From: Verticillium longisporum
Lineage: Eukaryota; Ascomycota; Sordariomycetes; Glomerellales; Plectosphaerellaceae
Length of the DNA: 64,000 nt
Direction of reading: 5' to 3'
NCBI GenBank assembly: GCA_019188255.1
Contig: JAETXT010000013.1
Coordinates: forward strand, 496,001-560,000
This document shows, one piece after another, positions 55,291 through 64,000 of this stretch (position 1 is its first letter; each line of letters begins with the position of its first letter). The notes beneath the pieces were generated by a model. The model was given only the letters and a program-made list of their open reading frames with translations. It ran no database searches and had not been told where the DNA came from. The translations under genes and the position numbers were made by a program.

Positions 55291-58200
55291 CTACAGTCCA
55301 GGTTAGCAACGTCGCCAAAATTGTCATGTAAGCTACCAAAGCCATCCCGCAGGAGGCAACGCGACGGTTCCCAGAGACAGAGCACAGAAAGGACGAGCTA
55401 GATACATGTCTGCTTGGTCCGCAAAGATCAAGTCACAGCTCCATCATCGTCTTCCCATGTCCGCCTCCGCGAAAGATCAAATGAGAGCACGAGGTGGACA
55501 AAGAGTGTGGGCAAGTTGCTATATTTGACCATGCTCCTCTTCCATCCTCGGCCGAGAATGGTCTGTGGAGTTAACGTACATTGGAGCATGTGGAAGACGA
55601 TGATAGCTTGCCTGAATTGACACTCGCGCCCCAAGCTGTGCGAGAAGAATCGCCCGGGAAAGAAAGACGGGGTTCAGAGCCGACCAGATGGTCAGCTACG
55701 GGCCCCTCATGCCAACCAGAAGAGAACACCTGATGCAGACCTCACAAACCCCCAAAGCGGCCCAAAAAGGGATGCCGCAATGCTCGCTGCCGACTCCATG
55801 CGAAAAAAAAGTGTTCCGTGAACCCCGCCGGTGCTCGGTTCGCTCCTCGAGAATATCGCATGTCGCGACGCTCTTCATAGTACATGATACGCAAACAAAT
55901 AAATGAAATGACAATCCTTCAACCTTCTGACTCTCGTGTGCTCTCGTGCTTCATGTTCTTACTTGTGCCCCGTCCGAAACTACCATCCGGACCCCGGGAA
56001 CCGCGTGTTGTACATCATGTTAGGGTTGTACCCACCTTGGCTCTGTCCACCGAACAGTCCCTGTCCGACTCCGGCGCTGCCCTGCGACTGGTGCTGCATT
56101 CTTGCTTGCAAGATACTCGGGTCCGCAAGATCGACTAGGCCACCTCCCCCAGAGGAGGAAGTGTTAGCATGTCTGTGCTTCTTCCCCTTCTTCTTCTGCT
56201 GCTTGGGACCAAAGTCTTGGAATGCTCCAGGGGGTTACCGTAGAGCGACGCCAGGAGACCCGGAGCAGGGGCTGGGGAGGAAGAGGTGGAGGGTGGGTAC
56301 TGATTAGAAAAGGAAGACATCAACTCACGCTTTGCGGCATCATGAGCCTGGCTATTGGCCGCGCCTCGGCCCCTGATCAAGCTCTGAAGAAGCTCAGCAG
56401 AATCCTTTGACGCGGCACCGAAGCCCGCGCCACCGTACCCCTGGCCCTGTCCGAACATGGCCGGCGGCGTGCCTGTCGACTTGAGTCCTGGAGGTGGTCC
56501 AGGCATGGAAGACGAGTAGTACTGGCTACCTGGTTGCGCGTGGAAAGACGATGGCATCATCGCAGACTGTTGAGCCATGATCCGCGGGTTCGCAGATCCC
56601 TTCATCGAAGACGGGCCAGAATTGACATTAGCAAATCTGAACCTTGTTCCCTGGCGATTTTGGCCCCCGCCCTGCTGCGATGCAAGCGATCCCTGGCCGG
56701 GTGTGATGCCGGGGGGGAGGTGGTCACCGAATCCACTCTGGCCTCGCATGTACAGTTGCTGCTGTGGTGTCATGGACCGGCTTCCGGCATTGGATGTTGC
56801 CTGGCTGAAGCCGGAGCCGATAGCAGGGCCAAACATGCCGTCCGTGCTACCGCGCTGGATAGGAGGCTGCGCGCTTCCCCGGCGTTGGTCGAATGCTGCC
56901 TCACGAGGCGCGTCGCGGTCTTCAGGCTCACCGCCCAGAGCAAGGCTACCACCTGCTTCAGGCTCGCCCTCCGAAAGCTCGACTTGGTCGATTTGCTCTT
57001 CCTGGTCTACAGCGAGCCGCGCTTCCTCCTCTTCGCGCATGGCTCGCCTCTTCTCGCCACCACGCATGTCGAACATAGGTGGAGTTTCATTCGTCTCAGT
57101 TGAATCGAAACCAGCAAACTTGAAAGGACAGGCTTCCATAGCCTTTAGAAGTGCCTTGAGAATGTTTTCCGGAATGCCAACCTGCTTGGGTTGCTTGACT
57201 ACCGGACTTGAGGGGCTTTCAGATTGCGAGGAGGTGGACGGTGCTGAGGACTCTTCAGCGGGAGACTCATCGATGGCTTCCGGCACAGCTTCAGCTGTGA
57301 CTGGGAGTGACGTCGAGATCGCAGGACTCGGAGCCGCGCCGCTAGTAGCATGACTTCCTCTACGACTGCGTTGAGGGTTACGGGCCCAATTCGCAGAGGA
57401 AGGCAGAGCAGACCCATCGCCCCCGTTTTCTGATTCATCCTTGCTTGAGGAACGAGCCATGGGTTGAGCAACAGGCGCGGCGGCAGCGGGTGTTGGGCCG
57501 GGCGGAGGGCCAGGAGCGGGCGTCGATTGCTGGCGAGAGGCGGATCGAGACGAGCTGCCATTGGGTGGCAGAGGGCGTTGGGTGTTGATGCTGTTCATCG
57601 AGGACAAGTCCTGGCGAGTGTAACTGTCTTCTTCCTCTCCCAGCTCATGAAGAAACATGCACTGTCGATTCGTGCATTGCTCATGTCTCAGCCATGCGGA
57701 ACAGTACTTGGTTGTGCCAAGTTGGGCCCTCAGCACCCTGTCGCCATTCTGAGAACCGTGGACAGCCTGGATGCATCGCTGAGCGTCCTCCTTCTTCTCG
57801 AAAGTGACGTAGATGCCGAGAGACTGGTTGTGGCCGTCCGAACTCTTTCGATTGCTGATCGAAATCTTCTGGATGTTGCCGTATTGACCAAAAAAGTCGG
57901 GTTTCCTCAGTGTCTTGAGGAGTTCATCCTCTCGAACCGTTGGTGTCAACCCCGTCACGTAAACGAGGTTCTTCTGAACGACCCGGACGCCGACGAGGTT
58001 TTTCCGATTCTCTTTCTCAGCTTCACGCTTTTGTACCTCCTTCTGCCGCTGGTCTAGTGCTCGTTTCTTCTGGTTCTTCCGGATATTCGCACTGAACTCG
58101 GCAACCCTGTGAATTTGTCAGCTTCGCCGTTGGCGCACGGCAGCGTGTCCTCAACGTACTCTTCTGGTGTCACGACTTTCCACTCTATCGTCTTTTCGTC

Positions 58201-58565
58201 ATACGGTCTTCGGCATGCAGGACAGAGTCCGTTCATGTTGTTCTTGATGTTGTTGAAGCAGAACTGGCAGACCTGATCACCCACAAACGTTAGTCTCCTT
58301 GAGAGGTTTCGCCACGACAACGCGAGATGCGAATATGTACCTGGTAGCCACAAGGACATGGTCGGAAGCTACGATCGGAAAGATCGAGTTCTTCTATGCA
58401 GAGCGGACTGTTGAAATTCAGCAACGAATTATATGTCGGGTGTCCATCGCAGCCCGAGCCAGTGCCATGCACGATGACACCCTCGCATTGCAGCTAGAAG
58501 TCTGACGCAAGGTAGGCTTACCAGTTGTCCTCATCCTCCTCAAAGAATATATCTTGGGGTGCCAT
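52727..58565 (-). CDS. NOT4: CCR4-NOT complex E3 ubiquitin ligase NOT4, with an apparent one-base deletion
   Basis: RING-type ubiquitin ligase of the CCR4-NOT complex in mRNA decay and co-translational quality control. Exons 58522-58565, 58341-58407, 58160-58272 and 56329-58106 join cleanly. They encode an N-terminal C4C4 RING (CPLCIEELDLSDRSFRPCPC and CQFCFNNIKNNMNGLCPACR), a charged coiled coil, an RRM beginning at NLVYVTGLTP with YVTFEKKEDAQRCIQAVHGS, and a CCCH-like finger (CSAWLRHEQCTNRQCMFLH). After a 57-bp intron, exon 5 (from 56271) gives APGLLASLYGN. The expected continuation GAFQDFGPKQQKKKGKK is one frame away, at a run of five C (about 56230-56235) where six would fit. Without correction the protein ends at 56135. 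The corrected frame ends ...NTRFPGSGW at 55980, or can splice in phase (donor 56035, acceptor 55291) to a last exon 52727-55290, about 1,600 residues in all. Confidence 0.75.
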
Positions 58566-59152
58566 TTTGTTGTGTGATCGCGTAAATGATGCGCGCGGGG
58601 TGTGGGAGGGAGGTAGGGGGTGGATGTCGGGAAGGGTGATTGACGGGAATCTGTAGAGGGAAGTTGTTCGAATGAAGATGGAAAGCGCCAAAGCCTTTCC
58701 GTGGGTCTGCAAAGGGAGCCAGTCAATTCAGGGACTAGCATCTAAATCACGTGATAACTCCTTGAGTGCTAGAGCAACCCTCCCCGTGTTGTCTGGTCTT
58801 ACTTTCTCGGAATCAACGAAGACACGAGGGCAGCAATGAGCCGCCAAGGGAAAAGAGCTGCATACCGTGTTGAGAATTGAATAGTGTCTATCAGTACCGT
58901 TCGTCTCAGTCTCAGTGACTTTGACTGGGATTCTGGATGGATAGTTGCGTACTGAAGATCGTGCACAGGTCGAAGATGAGAGAGCCAGCACAGCGAATAA
59001 CGAGCGAGCAAATAAGCAGGCCCCTTAGATGCACCCCGTAGTACCACTAGTGGCTCGCCAGCTCCAAATTCCCAGTCCATTACCACGGCATAACCATCCT
59101 GTCAACCTCTCTTCAGACATCGCCAAACCGCACGCAATCATCCACCACCACA
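58566..59152. other. Divergent intergenic region
   Basis: Bidirectional promoter between NOT4 (minus) and the complex I subunit gene (plus), two housekeeping genes. Nothing else is visible. Confidence 0.5.
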
Positions 59153-60062
59153 ATGGCGACCAAGCTGTACCGGAGCCCTGCCCTAGCCAGCCTGCGACAA
59201 GCCCGTGTCGCTGAGGCGCGCGCTTTCTCGACCTCCATCCCTCAATTGGTCGGCTACCCCGTTGGCCAGCCGAAGGATGCTCAAAACGTTCGCTCCGCCG
59301 CCCGCCAGGAGGCTCCCTCGCCTCTCACGGCACCCGTCGTCAACCCCGCCGACAAGTACGCCACCAAGAGCGACAACTTGCACAAGTATGGCGCCTGGGT
59401 CATGGGCTGCCTGCCGAAATATGTCCAGCAATTCTCCGTCTGGAAGGACGAGCTCACCATTTACATCCCCCTCGGGCGTCATTCCCGTTATGTCTTTCCT
59501 GAAGTGTACGTCCCTCTATCAGTCATTCCGTGACCGCCGATGGGGAAGCTAATTGAGCCTAGACAACACCTCTGCCGAGTTCACGCAGGTCAGCACCGTC
59601 ACGGCCGTCGATTACCCCACGCGCGACCAGCGATTCGAGATTATCTACAACCTTCTCAGCGTTCGCTACAACTCCCGAATCCGCGTCAAGACCTACGCCG
59701 ACGAGGTTTCTCCCGTGCCCAGCATCACTGGCCTCTTTGACGGAGCCAACTGGTACGAGCGCGAGGCCTACGATCTTTTTGGAATCTTCTTTGTCGGCCA
59801 CCCCGATCTCCGTCGTATCATGACCGACTACGGCTTTGAGGGCCACCCCCTTCGCAAGGATTTCCCCCTGACCGGTTACACCGAGATCAGGTTCGACGAG
59901 GAGAAGAAGCGCATCGTCACTGAGCCTCTCGAGCTGACCCAGGCGTTCCGCAACTTTGAGGGCGGCACCAGCGCCTGGGAACAGATTGGCGCCGGCGACG
60001 ACCGCAGGCCCGAGAGCTTCAAGCTGCCAACGCCAAAGCCCGAGGAGGAGCCGAAGAAGTAG
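59153..60062 (+). CDS. NADH:ubiquinone oxidoreductase 30-kDa subunit (NDUFS3/NuoC)
   Basis: Nuclear-encoded core subunit of the peripheral arm of mitochondrial complex I. Exons 59153-59505 and 59558-60062 give 285 residues. The junction restores [12 protein letters not shown] and uses a GTACGT donor with a GAG acceptor (AATTGAG) rather than the nearby CCTAG, which would break the frame. The N-terminal 30 residues are a presequence ([17 protein letters not shown]). Conserved marks are [35 protein letters not shown], the family signature [15 protein letters not shown], then [20 protein letters not shown] and [15 protein letters not shown]. Length and order match the Neurospora 30.4-kDa subunit. 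Confidence 0.95.
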
Positions 60063-61589
60063 AACGGGGTTGCAGTGTATATACCGAACTGACCTCATTG
60101 CTAGAATTGAACTTTGTACAACTACAGATTCTTCAGTCGGGCTGGACATTCTCGTGATGTATGATCTTCAGCGCAGGCCTTCTTTGTGATGTAAATGTCT
60201 GAGGCTGCGTTACAGTGTGGTTATTATGGAATCAGCAGACTGTCCCTTGTGAGCGTTGTGATCCTGTTGTCCACAATTGTTTGGGGGCAAAGAGCGTCCA
60301 CTCATTGATCGCCTTCACAGACGACCGGCGTCCCCGGAATACTGATCAGAAGGCAGATATCTATCAGACTGGCCTGACGGAGTGCCTGTCCTCATTCGAT
60401 CACACTTCCACAGCTACAGTTTCTTCATGTGCCCTAGACTCGTGGGGAACGCGATTGTCCCCTCGGAAACGCGATTACCGAATCAAGAAAACTCGAAATA
60501 TCTACCACGCTGCTGATGCCTCATTCTATATAGCTTAAGTGCCGGGTTCTCACTCCACATTCGACTTTCACTCGGCGGTTAGAAAAAGCAAAGGTCTTCC
60601 TTGAGCTTGCCGACACAGTTTCGTGTCTTCAGACTTTTGCTAGGTTTCATACACAATCCACGGTTATCCGATGCAAAGAACACGGGTTCTATGGAGGTAC
60701 TTGGGTTCCCGGTCTTATTTTCGTCTGCTGTGGCGCAATTAAACGTTTTAAATGTTGTTCGGTATCGACCTCGCATTTACGCGAAAGTATCAGCGCTCGA
60801 TGATTTTTTAGTTCGCTCGGCAAGCGGTAACCCCAAGGAGTCCCATAGTATCACGAGAATACTGCAATAAGTACTAGAGACTTCGCACAACGGATTATCA
60901 GGAAATCTCAGCTTACAACAACATAGCAATGTAATCAGAATCTTAGGTTCACAACATCACGACCATGATAGCTTAGGCTGACATGGCGTGAAGACGGATT
61001 GCCCTGGTGGTGTTTCCGAGTTGGAATGCCATCCATGAAGTTTTTCGATCAGAATTTACCACAGATTTCAAGGTGATATTTTGTTGCCATCACGGGTAGT
61101 GATCCTGAATAAAGCAGAGTACTTGCATGAGATGTTTCTTCCACGTTCCTTCAGTTCGTAGGTTCCAGCCAAGAGTTTCGCTTGCCAATACCTCCTGAGA
61201 ACCTTCGTTGCCGAAAATGCACATGTGGCGTTCATGGCTTATGCAAAAATGAACTACGAAAGTCAAACCACGCAAGGCTCAGTGTATGCATGATCAGCCC
61301 GGAAGTCTATGTCTACCTACCTAGGTACCTAGACTCTGGCTGTTGGCGAGCTGTCCATGGCCCTGGGAGCGCTGGAGTCAGTGAATGCTGGAAGCGGACG
61401 CCGGGGTTAGCGGGGCTACGTCACGAGTCCCCGCCGCAACCGCGTCGGATCTCAGAGTGCCTGCAGCTTAACGCGAAACGCGACTGGCTGCTCCGAAACC
61501 ACTTTCACCAATGTCATCGTCGCTGACGGGTTACCAACTGACGCACTTTCACTGAGATTCGGATTGCTCGCAGTGGAAATCAATACAGA
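60063..61589. other. Intergenic region
   Basis: No gene is supported. It is AT-richer around 60560-61100 and contains the palindromic CCTACCTAGGTACCTAG-type microsatellite near 61315-61332. The right end is the promoter of the next gene. Confidence 0.45.
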
Positions 61590-64000
61590 ATGGCGCCAAA
61601 AACACGATCCGGAGGTCAGCCCGATAGCGAACGCGTCTACCACTCGAGTCCCGCGTTGAAGCAGACCAAGTTCCCCCACAAACGCACCACAATCCGGGGC
61701 TACGGCCAAAGACCCAAGAACCTACGACGAAAGATCGCGGACCGCGATTCCTCCCCAGCCGACATTGAAGCAGAGATTGAGACGAAAGCCAAGTCGCCGA
61801 AGCAGAGCACCCTCACGCAGTTCAACTGGGTTGACCGCGGCCCGATCGACGATGAGGACGAGCCAGAACGCTCCAGAGGCAAGAAGAGACGCAAGACGGA
61901 AGGCGATGCGCCCAACTCTTCACCGCCACGTTCTGCTTTCCACACACAAACCCTGACCCAAGCATACCCGGGACTATCATTCTCTAGTAAGGACGAGGAT
62001 CCAAGCGACTTGCAGATTGACGACTCTGAGGATGAGAACCTTAGTCTCGTCTTTGAAGATGCAAACGAGAGCGCAGACAAGCCAGGCGTGGACCAGCCCG
62101 TTGCCAGCCCGGCGCCTTCTGTAGTACCGCAGACCCCCAAAAACAAGCGTGTTCACAGGGAAGTGATCCCGTCGTCACAGGATTCCCCCCTCACGCCCAT
62201 GTTGGCTAGATATAGCCCGGCAAACAAGCGATCACCGCTTAAACACAAGTCAACCAACGTCATGGCGCCTCTCCCCGAAGTCTCCGAGACGCCAAAGCTC
62301 CCTCGTCCTCGGACCATGGTCATAGAAGACTCGACGGTCACCAAAAGTCCAACATCTTCAAGTATTGACCCGTCTCCGGGAAAGGAGAACCGAGACCCCC
62401 TCACAGTTCACACCGCGACTGTGAAGGCTGTTCGATTTGTCACGCCCCGACCGTCGCAACTTGTGCGTCCACCGCAAAGCCGAGTACTGGGAGAGATCAG
62501 CATTCCGGAGGACGAAGTGTCCGAAGGAAATGGTGAGCGGGACGCAAGCCCGTCCCCTCTGCGACGCAAATCAACACCGAAGCCAACGGAGCGTGAGATT
62601 GCAGATTCCGAGGACGACTTAGACGAGCTGGGAGAGGCTGATCTGATGGAGGATGAAGACGAGTATGGCGCAGTAGGGCACGAAACGCAGATGCTTGCCG
62701 AGGAGTTAGTGAATCTATCTGAGAAGTCGTCCTCCGCGGAGGCCTCTGCAGGCAACTTGCCACCCGTGCAACAATGGGTCACGCATGACGAGTCTGATGT
62801 TGCCGATGCTGGGCAGGCAACAACCGCAGAACGTGTGAGCGAACCTTTCACGTCATCACCTCAACTTCCCACGCCAAGACCGATATCTCAAGTCACCACA
62901 CAATCACAAACCCAGACACAGTCGCTGGACGATTTCTCCCAGATCACACCAACACAAGCTCGGAGTCAGCCAACTCAAGCTATGGAAAGTCAGCGAATTT
63001 CCTTGGAGCAGATTCACGCGATGGGACCACAGACGGACAGATCCGATATTTTCATCTCCATCCACCCAGAGCATGTCGATGAGATTATCAAGGGCACCAA
63101 AAACCACGAGTTCCGCGGCTACCGAATTCCCAACGTCGTTACCCGCATGTGGATTTACGTCACGGTGCCGATTTCCATGTTGAGGTACATGGCTGTGATT
63201 TCCAATTACAAGCAGCCCGGCGAGATTGAGGAAAATGGCCTCGGCAACGCCGAATTCAACGCCGGCAAGAAGCAAAATAGCTTTGCCTACGAGCTGCAAG
63301 AAGTCTACGAGCTGAATAATCCTGTATCCCTGGCGGAGATGAAAGAGCATGGGTGGGTTGCTGGGCCTCCGCAGAAGTACAATTACGTACCGCCCACGGT
63401 GGTAGGGCACCTGATGGCAAACCTGCGTTGCTCTTTATTTGGAGAAGAAGGAGAAGGAGAAGATCAAGCTGCCGACTTACCTTTGCTCGACGATCTTCCG
63501 TCCGAACTGAGCCCGGTGAAACAGCACCACAAACCGTCGAGTCCCTCCAAATACACCATTTCCCAGGAGGTCGAGAAGCAGATTCTCAGTGAAGCAACAC
63601 TACAAAATACATCAGACCCTGACCTGCTCGTTCCATCGAGCTCAAGCCAAGAACGCCGGCGCGTCTACAATGCAACGCCAGCTGCTCCTTCCCTGAAGCT
63701 CCCGTCCAAACTCCCGCCCACACCCTTCAACCGCCTGCCGAACCCAAAACAGTCGTCTGCAGCGCGGCGCTCCGTCAGGCTCTCGCAGGCCACGACAGCG
63801 AGCCAGGCCTCGAGCCCGCCGGCGTCGCCTGCCAAGACTACACGGCAGCGGAGCTCGCGAGCTCCGCTGCCCTCGTCGAGCCTGTCGCTTCTTCCCCTTG
63901 ATGACACGGACAGTCCCATCCAGCTACCAGCTGGGGAATTCTCGCTGGAAACGTCGCAACTGTTGACGAAAAGCCAGATGTTGCCGGACAGCGTGCTGTG
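61590..64000 (+). CDS. Disordered nuclear-type protein with an ASCH/PUA-like domain (partial, runs off the window)
   Basis: From the ATG at 61590 the frame is open to the last base, over 800 codons with no intron. Residues 1-470 are Ser/Pro/Glu-rich and probably disordered, with basic clusters (RGKKRRKT), acidic runs (DSEDDLDELGEADLMEDEDE) and a Gln/Thr stretch. A folded domain follows at about 485-615: DIFISIHPEHVDEIIKGTKN then HEFRGYRIP, TRMWIYVTVPISMLRYMAVI and GWVAGPPQKYNYVPP. This matches the ASCH class of PUA-like folds (HPxxVxxIxxGxKxxEFR), thought to bind RNA or modified nucleic acid. The rest is again disordered and basic. No orthologue name is recalled with certainty. A chromatin or RNA-linked role is inference. 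Confidence 0.75.
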   Translation, partial: MAPKTRSGGQPDSERVYHSSPALKQTKFPHKRTTIRGYGQRPKNLRRKIADRDSSPADIEAEIETKAKSPKQSTLTQFNWVDRGPIDDEDEPERSRGKKRRKTEGDAPNSSPPRSAFHTQTLTQAYPGLSFSSKDEDPSDLQIDDSEDENLSLVFEDANESADKPGVDQPVASPAPSVVPQTPKNKRVHREVIPSSQDSPLTPMLARYSPANKRSPLKHKSTNVMAPLPEVSETPKLPRPRTMVIEDSTVTKSPTSSSIDPSPGKENRDPLTVHTATVKAVRFVTPRPSQLVRPPQSRVLGEISIPEDEVSEGNGERDASPSPLRRKSTPKPTEREIADSEDDLDELGEADLMEDEDEYGAVGHETQMLAEELVNLSEKSSSAEASAGNLPPVQQWVTHDESDVADAGQATTAERVSEPFTSSPQLPTPRPISQVTTQSQTQTQSLDDFSQITPTQARSQPTQAMESQRISLEQIHAMGPQTDRSDIFISIHPEHVDEIIKGTKNHEFRGYRIPNVVTRMWIYVTVPISMLRYMAVISNYKQPGEIEENGLGNAEFNAGKKQNSFAYELQEVYELNNPVSLAEMKEHGWVAGPPQKYNYVPPTVVGHLMANLRCSLFGEEGEGEDQAADLPLLDDLPSELSPVKQHHKPSSPSKYTISQEVEKQILSEATLQNTSDPDLLVPSSSSQERRRVYNATPAAPSLKLPSKLPPTPFNRLPNPKQSSAARRSVRLSQATTASQASSPPASPAKTTRQRSSRAPLPSSSLSLLPLDDTDSPIQLPAGEFSLETSQLLTKSQMLPDSVL

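Overview
The window comes from a filamentous ascomycete, most likely a Sordariomycete (Hypocreales/Glomerellales-like; I do not assign a genus). The evidence is short introns of about 41-95 bp (a few longer) with GTRNGT donors and CTAAC/CTAAT branch points, GC-rich coding DNA, and typical ascomycete families: CE5 esterase, Zn2Cys6 regulator, TOK-type potassium channel, NOT4 and a nuclear complex I subunit. One pseudogene carries C-to-T/G-to-A changes like repeat-induced point mutation. Gene models were spliced by eye, and most close in frame.

Layout. 0.1-20 kb is an accessory enzyme region: a P450, a large unknown protein, a secreted acetylxylan esterase, a small secreted protein, an alpha/beta hydrolase, an Old Yellow Enzyme, a multi-pass membrane protein, an acid-ceramidase/NAAA-like hydrolase and a SprT-like metalloprotease. 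19.5-24.5 kb has no convincing gene. A 970-aa membrane-anchored sulfatase follows (24.5-27.5 kb), then a decayed oxidoreductase (28.9-29.3 kb).

30.4-41.2 kb is the most interesting part. A hormone-sensitive-lipase-type hydrolase is divergent from an EthA-like Baeyer-Villiger monooxygenase (BVMO), followed by a membrane-anchored short-chain dehydrogenase (SDR) and a CTF1/FarA-like Zn2Cys6 regulator. Alcohol to ketone (SDR), ketone to ester (BVMO) and ester to acid plus alcohol (hydrolase) would be a complete carbon-carbon cleavage route. The segment is decaying: it holds three solo LTRs of one family (265-287 bp, 5-bp target duplications), an acyl-CoA-ligase remnant split by one of them, a truncated RTA1-like gene, a frameshifted kinase pseudogene and an AT-rich island. 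The BVMO fingerprint has Gln where His is expected.

43.7-64 kb is mainly housekeeping: PP2A activator (PTPA), an Ala/Pro-rich protein, a mitochondrial hydrolase-fold protein without the nucleophile serine, a two-pore potassium channel, the ubiquitin ligase NOT4 (with an apparent one-base deletion and a possible long C-terminal extension), the 30-kDa complex I subunit, and a partial protein with an ASCH/PUA-like domain running off the right edge.
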